Source of the DNA: Acetatifactor sp.
GTDB lineage: Bacteria > Bacillota > Clostridia > Lachnospirales > Lachnospiraceae
Assembly: GCA_016290775.1 (NCBI GenBank)
Contig: JAEEVF010000005.1
Location: 62,001-126,000 of the forward strand
Reading direction: 5' to 3'
Length of the DNA stretch: 64,000 nucleotides
A program made the translations under genes and the position numbers. The notes beneath the pieces are model-generated. The model had not been told where the DNA came from. It ran no database searches and saw only the letters and a list, made by a program, of their open reading frames with translations. The first letter of the stretch is position 1. Every line of letters begins with the position of its first letter. Positions 22,493 through 30,555 of the stretch are shown here, one piece after another.

Positions 22493-22999
22493 ATGATAGT
22501 TAGAAGTGCAACAAAGGCAGATGCCGCAAGGCTTCTGGAAATTTATGCATATTACGTCGAGCATACGGCGATTTCGTTTGAGTTGGTGGTTCCTTCGCTT
22601 TCGGAGTTCGAGGGGCGGATCGAGCACACGCTGGAGAAGTATCCGTACCTCGTGGTGGAAGAGGACGGCAAGATTATGGGATATTCCTACGCCAACCCTT
22701 TCAAGAATCGCGCGGCGTATGATCATTGCGTTGAGGTCACGATCTATATGGACAAGGACGCGAAGGGCCGGGGCTACGGCAAGGCTTTGTATGCAAGGCT
22801 TGAGGAGGAGCTCCGGGCGCGCGGCATCCGCAATCTGTACGCCTGCATTGGCGATCCCATAGAGGAAGATGAGTATCTGACAAAGGACAGCGAGCACTTT
22901 CACCAGCACATGGGCTACGTGAAGGTGGGCGATTTCCACAAGTGTGGCCGTAAGTTTGACCGCTGGTACAACATGATCTGGATGGAGAAGTTTGTCTAA
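22493..22999 (+). CDS. GNAT acetyltransferase (phosphinothricin-acetyltransferase-like)
   Basis: Length 168 aa. ATG at 22493 follows AGGAAAG; an earlier in-frame ATG would only add repeat-encoded Lys-rich residues. The start MIVRSATKADAARLLEIYAYYVEHTAISFE and the acetyl-CoA loop KGRGYGKALYARL (residues ~84-96) define the GNAT fold and the Pat/Bar/YncA branch, which N-acetylates small amines such as toxic amino-acid analogues. LYACIGDP, the family strand after the loop, is intact. The substrate cannot be read from the sequence. Confidence 0.85.
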   Translation: MIVRSATKADAARLLEIYAYYVEHTAISFELVVPSLSEFEGRIEHTLEKYPYLVVEEDGKIMGYSYANPFKNRAAYDHCVEVTIYMDKDAKGRGYGKALYARLEEELRARGIRNLYACIGDPIEEDEYLTKDSEHFHQHMGYVKVGDFHKCGRKFDRWYNMIWMEKFV

Positions 23000-23012
23000 G
23001 TTACCATTCGGT

Positions 23013-23074
23013 GTGCCACTGGGGACGGTTCTTTTTGGCACAAACGTGCCAAAAAGAACCGTCCCCAGTGGCAC
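23013..23074. repeat. Family C palindrome (copy 5)
   Basis: 62-bp head-to-head pair of 29-bp units, centre AAAC. It lies between the acetyltransferase stop and the ribosome site of the second HELTH lipoprotein. Confidence 0.8.
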
Positions 23075-23097
23075 ACCGACAACATAAGGAGGGGGAT

Positions 23098-24363
23098 ATG
23101 AGAAGGAAGTTTATTTTACTAGTTGCAATTGTTTCTGCGGTTGCTTTGGCGGCTTGCGATGGCCTGAGCGGATTGCAGGCTTCTGAGAGCGCGGCGCAGG
23201 TTTCTGAGAGCGCATCGGGCGAAGCAAACCAGACCGAAACAGGTACTGACGTCTCGGGGGCAGGCGAAGCAGGCACGGGTTCATCCGAAACTATTTCCGT
23301 CACGCCGGAGCCGGCAACCCCCGAGCCCGCTACGCCAGAGCCGGCCACGCCAGAACCGGCCACGCCCACGCCTGATCCATGGGCTTTGCCAGGACAGCCC
23401 TTCCGGGATCCAGGACCAGACCCCACGCCGATCCCCGATGATCCAGTGGCGCATGGTTATAACAAGATTGAGCTGAGCGGCAACCGCGACGACAGGTTCC
23501 TCACGACGGAATATTGTTATTTGAGATCTGACAAATATGTCATGTTTTTCGAAAAGGACCTTTCCATTCCAGGCGACTTCAAGGAGAAAGTGGACCTAGT
23601 CGTAGACGAAGTTGAGAAAACCGTGGGTCTTCCCTTCAACTATGCTTATTATGTGCCCGAGAAGATTTATTATGATTATTGGGGCTATAATCCCTGGCAG
23701 GGAATAGCGCTGTACAAGCGGATCGCCATATTTGTTCTTGTGGACCGCGAGGACGTGGCATATGTCAGCAGCGCGAATGGTGAGATCGTGAATGTGTTCG
23801 AGTATGATCTGTATTCGGACGAATTTTGGAATTCCGTTCCATCCTACAGGGACAACGCTTGGCGCCGCCGTGGTTTCTTCGATTATGAAGTTGTGGCGCA
23901 TGAGTTGACACATGTTTTGACGGATCGATATGCCAACATGACGTGGGCGATGACAGAGGGTATGGCAGATTATGTCGCCGAGGTCATTATGGAGCGTCTG
24001 CAGGACACATCGGAAGATTTTAAGAAATCCTACGAGTACATGTATGTGCCAACCAAGATTGCTAAGAAGGTGACACCTGAAAATGCGGAGGCGATCTTCG
24101 TTGATGATTTTTCTGATTACGAGATGGTAGACCGCACGGATGTATATACCTTCGGAAGAATGTTCTGTGAGTTTCTTGGCGAAACCTATGGCGAAGGCTT
24201 CATGAGGGATTATATTCTGGCCACTGAGCGCGTCAGCAAGAACTTAAATTATGGCAATATGACCCAAGAGGATCGTCAAATGCTTGCGGACAAGATCAAG
24301 GAAATCTTTGGCGACGACGTGTTTACCAATTTTGGCGCATGGTACCAAACGCATGCGAAATAA
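23098..24363 (+). CDS. Lipoprotein with HELTH gluzincin-type peptidase domain (copy 2)
   Basis: Length 421 aa from ATG at 23098 behind AAGGAGGGGGAT. The signal ends in ALAAC, then a Ser/Thr/Glu linker with a TPEPA unit repeated four times (residues ~64-84) spans the wall. HELTHVLTDRYANMTWAMTEGMADYVA holds the HExxH site and second Glu. It shares blocks with the paralog at 20319: AHGYNKIELSGNRDD against LHGYNRIELSGNRND, and VDREDVAYVSSANGE. The two copies are separated by three genes and the family D array, so duplication was followed by insertion. Confidence 0.82.
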   Translation: MRRKFILLVAIVSAVALAACDGLSGLQASESAAQVSESASGEANQTETGTDVSGAGEAGTGSSETISVTPEPATPEPATPEPATPEPATPTPDPWALPGQPFRDPGPDPTPIPDDPVAHGYNKIELSGNRDDRFLTTEYCYLRSDKYVMFFEKDLSIPGDFKEKVDLVVDEVEKTVGLPFNYAYYVPEKIYYDYWGYNPWQGIALYKRIAIFVLVDREDVAYVSSANGEIVNVFEYDLYSDEFWNSVPSYRDNAWRRRGFFDYEVVAHELTHVLTDRYANMTWAMTEGMADYVAEVIMERLQDTSEDFKKSYEYMYVPTKIAKKVTPENAEAIFVDDFSDYEMVDRTDVYTFGRMFCEFLGETYGEGFMRDYILATERVSKNLNYGNMTQEDRQMLADKIKEIFGDDVFTNFGAWYQTHAK

Positions 24364-24406
24364 AAGAGTTAGGCCGTGAGCGGCACAAAAAAATAAGGAT
24401 GGCACT

Positions 24407-26965
24407 ATGACGTATCTATATCCGTTGGATGAATTACCGAAGGAGTTGCAGGGGCTCGCGGGCGGCAAGGCTAGGTCGCTCGCGCATATGATGCAGAATA
24501 CGAAGTTGCGTATCCCAAGTGGGTACGTGATCCTTGCGAGCGCGCTGGAGGCGAGTTCTGGGCAGGCAGGCCAGGCATTGGCAGGCGGCGAGCAGGCAGG
24601 TCTTGTTCTGTGCGCAGAGGCGCAGGCGGAGCTTGGCGCGCTTCTTGCGTCCTTGGACGACAAGGTGACTTACGCGGTTCGTTCTTCTGCGCTGAATGAG
24701 GACGGCGAGGTGGCTTCTTTTGCGGGGCAATATGAAACCGTCACGGACGTAAAGCGCGAGGACATTCCGGAGGACGTGCGCCAAGTCATCGCATCCGCCG
24801 GGAACGCAAACGTGCAGGCGTATGTGGCGCACCAAGCCGCAACTCAAATGACTGCTGGCGCCACGCAACCTGAGCATGGCACCGCTCAAACGACTGCTGG
24901 CGCCATGCATCCCAAGCCTGACACCGCTCAAACGACTGCTGGCGCCACGCAACCCGAGCCAAGCACTGGCCAGCAGCTGGCAAGCATCATGCCATCAGGC
25001 GAAGCTCAGCCAGCAGCGCTCTCAGAGCATGTCGGCGCGAGGGCCGGCATCTCCATCATCATCCAGCGCTTCATCCGCGCAGAGTTCGCGGGTGTCCTTT
25101 TCACGGCGGACGCCATCACCGGCAAGGACGAAGTCATGGTCGGCAATTACGTCCACGGCGCCGGTGAAAAACTCGTCTCCGGCACGGAGAATGCGCAAGT
25201 CTTTACCCTCGGGGCGATAGAATATTCCTACGACGGGCCGGCCGAATTCGCGCCCTACGCAAAACGTCTCACGGCTTACGGCAAGACCATCCGAAACCTT
25301 TATGGCATGCCCATGGACATCGAGTGGGCCGTGGCCGGCGGGAAGGTGTACATTCTTCAGGCGCGGCCCATCACGACGCTGCAGCGGGCAAACCTGGACA
25401 CTTACGACGTGAACGGCACGCGCTCGTCGTGCAAGCTTCTCACGAGGACGAACGTCGGCGAGATCTTCATGAAACCCGTGTCGCCCATGACGTTCAGCGC
25501 CCTTGAGAAGATCAACGAAATCCTTGGAATGCCGCAGTGGCTCGACAACGTGGCGGGCCAGCCCTACATGAATATTTCCGTGATGTGCTCCATCGCGGTG
25601 GCCTTCGGCAAAGACCGGGCGAAGGCATATGAAAGCATGAAAGGCCTTGTGGGAAAAGCGCCGGAGGGTGTCGAAGTGCCCATCTCGCCCTTTGACAAAA
25701 AGGCCTTCCTGAAGCGCATCTGGACGCTGTTTTTCCCCAAACAAAAATCAAAACTGACAAAGCAGCAAAAGAAAGAAATGGTCGCGCGCCTTGCGGACAT
25801 CGCACGCGAAATGATAGGCGAGATCCACGAGCTTGGAAGCCTTCAGGCGCTGAACGAATATTGGGAAAAGTCAATGCTACCAAGGCTTCGCGACGGCATG
25901 GCGTCGGTCATCGGCCAGTCCGGTACGAGCATGCTTCCGCTGTTCAACACGCGGTCGCAGATTGCGAAGATCGCGGGCGAGGAGATGGCCGAGCGACTTT
26001 GCGGCGGCTGTCTTGGCGTCATGGAAAGCATGAAACCGCTGTTTCTCATCGGCGACGTGATCCGCGGAAAGATCACGAAGGAAGAGTATGTCACCGCCTG
26101 CGGGCAGCGTTGTCCGAATGAGATGGAGCTTATGGCGGTGCATCCCTACGAGGACGAGGCGTATGTCGACAGGCTCATCGAGGAGCATCGCGGCGATCGC
26201 ATAGACTTCTATGCATTGCAGGAGGCGCAGCACGCGGCATATGAAACCGCCCTCGCAGAATTTAAGTCGAAGTATCCCTCGAAGAAGCGTTGGATCGACA
26301 AGAAGATCGCGCGATTCGTGCAGGCGAATTCCTTCCGCGAGGACCTGCGCGGCAAGGGCGTTTGGATCTTTTGCGTGTTCCGCGAGTTTATCAAGCGCGC
26401 GGGCGAGCTGGGCGGCCTTGGCGAGGACGCTTTCATGATGACTTTTGATGAGTTGTTTGCGTACTTGAAGGGCGATGCGTCCGCCGCCGCACATGTGGCT
26501 GCGCGCCGCAAGACCTATGAAGAGTATCTGACCTACGAGCCTTTCCCGAATATCATTTTGGGCCGGTTTGACCCGAAGGCGTGGATGGCGGATCCGAACC
26601 GTCGGAGCGACGCGTTCGTGCAGGGCATGGAGCTTGAGGACGCGGGCGACGCGCAGGTGAAGGGCTTTCCCGGCGCGGCCGGCGTGGTGCGCGGGATCGT
26701 CCGCGTGATCAAGGACGTGGAGCAGATCGGCGAGGTGCAGGAAGGGGACATTCTTGTGACGGCCGCGACGAATGTGGGCTGGACGCCCGTGTTTTCTAAG
26801 GTCGCCGCGATCGTGACGGACATCGGCGCGCCGCTTTCGCACGCCGCGATCATTGCAAGAGAGTGCGGCATTCCCGCCGTGGTGGGCTGCGGCAATGCGA
26901 CGACGGTGCTGCACACCGGCGACGAAGTCACCGTGGACGGCAGCGCAGGGGTGGTTAGAAAGTAA
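24407..26965 (+). CDS. PEP-synthase / rifampicin-phosphotransferase-like dikinase
   Basis: Length 852 aa. Domain order: ATP-grasp PPDK-type N-terminal domain (GGKARSLAHM, YAVRSSALNEDGEVASFAGQ, IQRFIRAEFAGVLFTAD), a long middle domain (~345-750) and a C-terminal swivelling domain with phosphoryl-accepting His in GAPLSHAAIIARECGIPAVVG. This ATP-middle-His order and length are those of rifampicin phosphotransferase and related PEP-synthase-like enzymes, which transfer a phosphate from ATP to a small substrate. The PEP-binding barrel of true PEP synthase is absent. Three 42-bp tandem repeats at about 24843-24970 insert a TAGATQPE-type linker into the ATP domain. The substrate is unknown. Confidence 0.83.
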   Translation: MTYLYPLDELPKELQGLAGGKARSLAHMMQNTKLRIPSGYVILASALEASSGQAGQALAGGEQAGLVLCAEAQAELGALLASLDDKVTYAVRSSALNEDGEVASFAGQYETVTDVKREDIPEDVRQVIASAGNANVQAYVAHQAATQMTAGATQPEHGTAQTTAGAMHPKPDTAQTTAGATQPEPSTGQQLASIMPSGEAQPAALSEHVGARAGISIIIQRFIRAEFAGVLFTADAITGKDEVMVGNYVHGAGEKLVSGTENAQVFTLGAIEYSYDGPAEFAPYAKRLTAYGKTIRNLYGMPMDIEWAVAGGKVYILQARPITTLQRANLDTYDVNGTRSSCKLLTRTNVGEIFMKPVSPMTFSALEKINEILGMPQWLDNVAGQPYMNISVMCSIAVAFGKDRAKAYESMKGLVGKAPEGVEVPISPFDKKAFLKRIWTLFFPKQKSKLTKQQKKEMVARLADIAREMIGEIHELGSLQALNEYWEKSMLPRLRDGMASVIGQSGTSMLPLFNTRSQIAKIAGEEMAERLCGGCLGVMESMKPLFLIGDVIRGKITKEEYVTACGQRCPNEMELMAVHPYEDEAYVDRLIEEHRGDRIDFYALQEAQHAAYETALAEFKSKYPSKKRWIDKKIARFVQANSFREDLRGKGVWIFCVFREFIKRAGELGGLGEDAFMMTFDELFAYLKGDASAAAHVAARRKTYEEYLTYEPFPNIILGRFDPKAWMADPNRRSDAFVQGMELEDAGDAQVKGFPGAAGVVRGIVRVIKDVEQIGEVQEGDILVTAATNVGWTPVFSKVAAIVTDIGAPLSHAAIIARECGIPAVVGCGNATTVLHTGDEVTVDGSAGVVRK
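24843..24970 (+). repeat. In-frame 42-bp tandem repeat inside the dikinase gene
   Basis: Three units of the form GCTCAAACGACTGCTGGCGC plus a less constant half encode 14 residues each (AQTTAGATQPEPxT). They lie between two conserved parts of the ATP-binding domain, where homologues normally have a short loop. Confidence 0.7.
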
Positions 26966-26973
26966 GTCTGGGC

Positions 26974-27100
26974 GTGCCACTGGGGACGGTTCGGTGTGCC
27001 ATTGGGGACGGTTCTTTTTGGCACGTTTTGCCCCAAGGCAAAACGTGCCAAAAAGAACCGTCCCCAGTGGCACGCCAAAAAGAACCGTCCCCAGTGGCAC
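26974..27100. repeat. Family C compound palindrome (copy 6)
   Basis: A complete head-to-head pair with a GTTTTGCC/GGCAAAAC centre is flanked on each side by a further, incomplete unit. All 127 bp are nearly symmetrical. It separates the dikinase and the NERD-like/SF1 gene. Confidence 0.8.
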
Positions 27101-27120
27101 ACCCCAAAGGAGATAGAACG

Positions 27121-28563
27121 ATGCAAGCAATTAATTTACTAGCCTTAACAGAAAAAGTAGACACGGAGTGGATGCCGCTTTATGAGCGTTCTCTTTCTGC
27201 GCGGGACAAGGAGCAGCGCATCCGGGCGGAGGAGATCGAGACGATCGACCTGTTCGTCAAGCAGCTCCCGAAAAGCTGCGTTTCCGAGCTCAATCACTGG
27301 TTTTATTCCTACACGATCCCGCGGATCTCGAAGGAGTTTGACCTGCTTCGGATCGGCAGCAATTTCATCGTGAACCTCGAGCTCAAAAGCCAGAAGATCA
27401 GCGACGAGGAGATCTATGCGCAGCTCGAAAAGAACCGCCGGTATCTTGGCCCCGTCGGCAGCAGGATCTATAGCTACACGCTTGTGAAAACGGGCGACAC
27501 CGTGACGCTTTATCAGTACACGAAAAACGGCCTGCGCAGGGCCAAGATCGCAAAGCTCGCACAGCAGCTTGGCCAGATGAAAAACTGCATGGAGGAGGGC
27601 ATCGAGCGCCTTTTTTCGCCGCGCAATTACCTGGTTTCGCCCTTCAACGACTGCGCGCGCTATGTCTCCGGTCGCTATTTCCTGACGGATCAGCAGGGCG
27701 GCTTTCAGCGTAAGGTCCTTAAGGGCATCCGCGAAGGGAAGCGCATTTGGTCCATCGCGGGCGGTCCTGGCACGGGCAAATCCCTTTTATTATATGACCT
27801 CGCCCGCAATCTTTCTAACGAACTGAATGTCCTTGTGATCCACGCGGCGCAGCTTTCCGAGGGCCACAGATTCCTTGACGAGCGCATGAAATTCAGCATC
27901 ATTAGCGTGGAGGAACTTCGAGAAGATATGCTTCAGGGCGTGGATGCGATCTGCGTCGACGAGGCACAAAGAATGGGCGAGAGGGAATTCGGAATCATAT
28001 CCCGCGCGGCCCGAAAGAAGAGTCTAAAGGCTTGCATTTTTTCCTATGATTTCGAGCAGGTGCTTTCGCTTGAGGAGCGTGCGCGGAACATTCCGGAGCG
28101 CATCGCGCAGCTGCCGGGCTGCCAGAAGGAGCTTCGCCTCACGAAGAATATCCGCTCGAATGAGTCGATCATGCGTTTTGTGGAGTGCATGATGGGCAAG
28201 CGGAGTCGGAAGTACAGCACGGATGATTTTGGTTGCATCGACGTGGTCAGCGCGGCGAACGAGGAGAGCGCGGCGCGCATCGTGCAATGCTTTGAGGCCG
28301 CGGGCTATGTGTTCCTCGAGGATTCCATGACCGCAATCGGCCAGGAATATGACAGGGTCGTCGTAAAATTGGACGGAACCTTCCCGCTTGAGAGCACGCC
28401 CGAGCTGGAGGAGGACCCCTCCGCGGCCGACTACGAACGACGCAAGCTCCTCTATCAGAACGTGACCCGCGCCCGCGAGCGCCTCTGCTTCGTGATCGTC
28501 GGCGACGAGGACCTCCTCGCCAAACTCCTCGCCATCAAAGAACACGCCTACGGCCACCGCTGA
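27121..28563 (+). CDS. SF1 helicase-like ATPase (DUF2075 type) with N-terminal NERD-like nuclease domain
   Basis: Length 480 aa from ATG at 27121 after AAAGGAGATAG. N-terminal residues 60-95 (FYSYTIPRISKEFDLLRIGS, NFIVNLELKS) show D74...E87-x-K89, the PD-(D/E)XK/NERD triad. Then Walker A AGGPGTGKSLL (~213-223), Walker B AICVDEAQRMG, a QVLSLEE helix and KNIRSNESIMRFV, ending with a UvrD-like C-terminal box (YQNVTRARERLCFVIVGD). A nuclease-helicase of DNA or RNA maintenance or defence is likely. Most of the C-terminal 2A domain is present. Start choice excludes repeat-derived residues upstream. Confidence 0.8.
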   Translation: MQAINLLALTEKVDTEWMPLYERSLSARDKEQRIRAEEIETIDLFVKQLPKSCVSELNHWFYSYTIPRISKEFDLLRIGSNFIVNLELKSQKISDEEIYAQLEKNRRYLGPVGSRIYSYTLVKTGDTVTLYQYTKNGLRRAKIAKLAQQLGQMKNCMEEGIERLFSPRNYLVSPFNDCARYVSGRYFLTDQQGGFQRKVLKGIREGKRIWSIAGGPGTGKSLLLYDLARNLSNELNVLVIHAAQLSEGHRFLDERMKFSIISVEELREDMLQGVDAICVDEAQRMGEREFGIISRAARKKSLKACIFSYDFEQVLSLEERARNIPERIAQLPGCQKELRLTKNIRSNESIMRFVECMMGKRSRKYSTDDFGCIDVVSAANEESAARIVQCFEAAGYVFLEDSMTAIGQEYDRVVVKLDGTFPLESTPELEEDPSAADYERRKLLYQNVTRARERLCFVIVGDEDLLAKLLAIKEHAYGHR

Positions 28564-28750
28564 CAACGCACGCCGCAGGCTAAAGCCGCACCAACATCGC
28601 ACCAACACCAAGGCGCAGTCCAAAAAGGCTGCGCCTTTTTTATTTTCCCCATTGCATTTTCCCTGCGGACGTTATATAGTATGTTCAAAGGCAAACATAT
28701 GTTCGATTTTTCCGAAGAGTAAGGCGTGGAAGAACGGAAGAGTAAGGCAG

Positions 28751-30007
28751 GTGAGGACGGTGGCTGGAAGAACCATATTGCATTCGGATGCGAACTGTTT
28801 CTATGCTTCCGTGGAGCTTTTGCATCATCCGGAACTGCGCGGGAAGCCGGTTGCCGTGGGCGGGGATCCGGAGGCGAGGCACGGGATCGTGCTCACGGCA
28901 GATTACGTGGCAAAACGCTGCGGCGTAAAGACGGGCATGGCGCTCTGGCAGGCAAGACAGGCCTGCCCGGAGGTCGTTTTCCTGCCGCCCAGAATGGACC
29001 TGTACCTGCGCTTTTCGCACATGGCGAGGGAAATCTATGCGGAATATACGGACTTACAGGAGCCCTTTGGCATTGACGAGTCGTGGCTGGACGTGACGGC
29101 CAGCGCATCGCTCAAGGGCGACGGCATGGCCATTGCGGAGGAGCTTCGCGAGCGCATGAAGCGTGAGCTTGGCATCACGGTCAGCGTCGGCGTCTCCTTC
29201 AACAAAATCTTTGCGAAACTTGGCTCGGATTACAAGAAGCCGGACGCCATCACGGGCATGCGCGAGTGGGAATTTCGCGAGAAGGCCTGGCCCCTGCCTG
29301 CCTCCGACCTATTGTACGTGGGACGCAGCACCCGCGCAAAGCTCTACAAGCTTGGCATCCTGACGATCGGCGACCTTGCCACGGCGCCGGAAGAGGTTTT
29401 GCACGCCCATCTCGGCAAGATGGGCAGCATCCTCTGGGCCTTTGCGAATGGATATGATGATTCGCCCGTCAAGGCGGAAGGGTTTCACGCGCCCATCAAG
29501 TCCATCGGCAATTCCACGACCTCGCCCCGGGACCTTGTCAATAATGAGGACGTGAAGATCGTGTTATATCTTCTCGCCGAGAGTGTCGCAAGGCGGCTTC
29601 GGGAGAACGGGTTCCGCTGCCGCGTGGTGGAGGTCAGCGTGCGCGACAATGACCTGTTTTGCTTTACGCGCCAGCGAAAGCTTGATTACGCGACGAACGT
29701 GACGGGAGAGATCGCGGGAGAAGCCTTTACGCTTTTTGTGGAAAATTATGACTGGGGGAAACCAATCCGCAGCGTTGGCGTGCGCGGGTCGGATCTTGTG
29801 ACGGACAATTACTGGGAGCAACTTGATCTTTTTTCGAGCGTGGAACGCAGGGAGAAGCAGATGAAAGTGGACGCAGCGGTGGACGAAGTGCGCAAGCGCT
29901 TTGGCTTCTTTGCGGTGCAACGCGGCCTCATGCACTGCGACGAGCGCCTTTCCCACCTCGACGCCCGCGAGGAGCACACAGTCCACCCGCATGGGTACTT
30001 CGGATAG
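28751..30007 (+). CDS. dinB: DNA polymerase IV (Y-family translesion polymerase)
   Basis: About 418 aa from GTG at 28751; GTG at 28760 behind AGGTGAGG is equally possible, while the upstream ATG has no ribosome site. Y-family motifs: HSDANCFYASVELL (first metal Asp), LTADYVAKRCGVKTGM, FGIDESWLDVT (catalytic Asp-Glu), SVGVSFNKIFAKLGSDYKKPD. The helix-hairpin-helix and little-finger domains follow (LYKLGILTIGDLA, SIGNSTTSPRDLVN). It inserts bases opposite damaged DNA. No beta-clamp motif is obvious at the end beyond QLDLF, which is a plausible clamp-binding peptide. A 95-aa protein follows. Confidence 0.92.
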   Translation: MRTVAGRTILHSDANCFYASVELLHHPELRGKPVAVGGDPEARHGIVLTADYVAKRCGVKTGMALWQARQACPEVVFLPPRMDLYLRFSHMAREIYAEYTDLQEPFGIDESWLDVTASASLKGDGMAIAEELRERMKRELGITVSVGVSFNKIFAKLGSDYKKPDAITGMREWEFREKAWPLPASDLLYVGRSTRAKLYKLGILTIGDLATAPEEVLHAHLGKMGSILWAFANGYDDSPVKAEGFHAPIKSIGNSTTSPRDLVNNEDVKIVLYLLAESVARRLRENGFRCRVVEVSVRDNDLFCFTRQRKLDYATNVTGEIAGEAFTLFVENYDWGKPIRSVGVRGSDLVTDNYWEQLDLFSSVERREKQMKVDAAVDEVRKRFGFFAVQRGLMHCDERLSHLDAREEHTVHPHGYFG

Positions 30008-30008
30008 T

Positions 30009-30037
30009 GTGCCACTGGGGACGGTTCTTTTTGGCAC
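30009..30037. repeat. Single family C unit (copy 7) with a relic of the hairpin insert
   Basis: One 29-bp unit stands alone after dinB. It is followed by GTGACCTTCGTCATGTCCC, the reverse complement of part of the insert found in copy 4. Confidence 0.72.
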
Positions 30038-30093
30038 GTTTTGACCTGTGTGACCTTCGTCATGTCCCGACAAAGGGTATAGGATAGAAAGAT

Positions 30094-30381
30094 ATGGATA
30101 GAGAAATTGGATTTTATGATCATGAATACGGCAGCAAGGCGCGGAGCGCGAAGGTTTACGTGGACGTGCGTGCCGTCTTTACAAAGGACGGGCAGCTTCG
30201 CCCCACCAGCATCATCTGGAAGGATGGCACGGAATATGAGATCCAGGCCATCAAGGACGTTCGACGCGCGGCCAGCCTGCGCGCCGGCGGCGCAGGCCTT
30301 CGCTACACCTGCGTGATCGCAGGCCGCGAAAGCCACCTGTACTACGAGGACAACAACCTTTGGTTCGTAGAGGAGAAGTAA
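30094..30381 (+). CDS. Conserved small protein next to dinB, 95 aa
   Basis: ATG at 30094 behind GGATAGAAAG. The protein is beta-rich: KVYVDVRAVFTKDGQLRPTS, SIIWKDGTEYEIQAIKDV, RYTCVIAGRESHLYYED and NLWFVEEK, without signal or membrane parts. The pattern resembles small proteins found beside Y-family polymerases, so it could belong to the same damage-tolerance function. No biochemical role is known to me. Confidence 0.68.
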   Translation: MDREIGFYDHEYGSKARSAKVYVDVRAVFTKDGQLRPTSIIWKDGTEYEIQAIKDVRRAASLRAGGAGLRYTCVIAGRESHLYYEDNNLWFVEEK

Positions 30382-30474
30382 GGTGCGCGCCCGTCCCTAT
30401 TGCAAAAAAATGCGGAATCCGCAAAAATCCGCAATGGCGCCCCGCCTGAAGCGTTTGCAAAACTGCGTCCCGCA

Positions 30475-30503
30475 TTGCACAAAATTGGGTTTTGGGTTAT
30501 AAT
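30475..30503 (+). promoter_or_regulatory. Sigma-A-like promoter of the tocopherol-cyclase-like gene
   Basis: TTGCAC at 30475-30480, 17-bp spacer, perfect TATAAT at 30498-30503. The leader to the AAAGGAGGACG ribosome site is about 30 nt. A TGCGGAATCCGCA palindrome lies 60 bp upstream. Confidence 0.65.
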
Positions 30504-30555
30504 AGGCTGTAGTATTGTTTGTCGACCTGCCCAATTTTTCAAAGGAGGACGTAAC

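Noticed and set aside
26974-27120. N-terminal extension of the NERD-like/SF1 protein by 49 residues
   Set aside because: The extension is translated family C repeat. ATG at 27121 has an AAAGGAGATAG ribosome site and begins the folded part.
25877-27130. 417-aa minus-strand reading frame opposite the dikinase gene
   Set aside because: It runs against conserved dikinase motifs and includes translated family C repeats (RTVP-like peptides), so it is a shadow.
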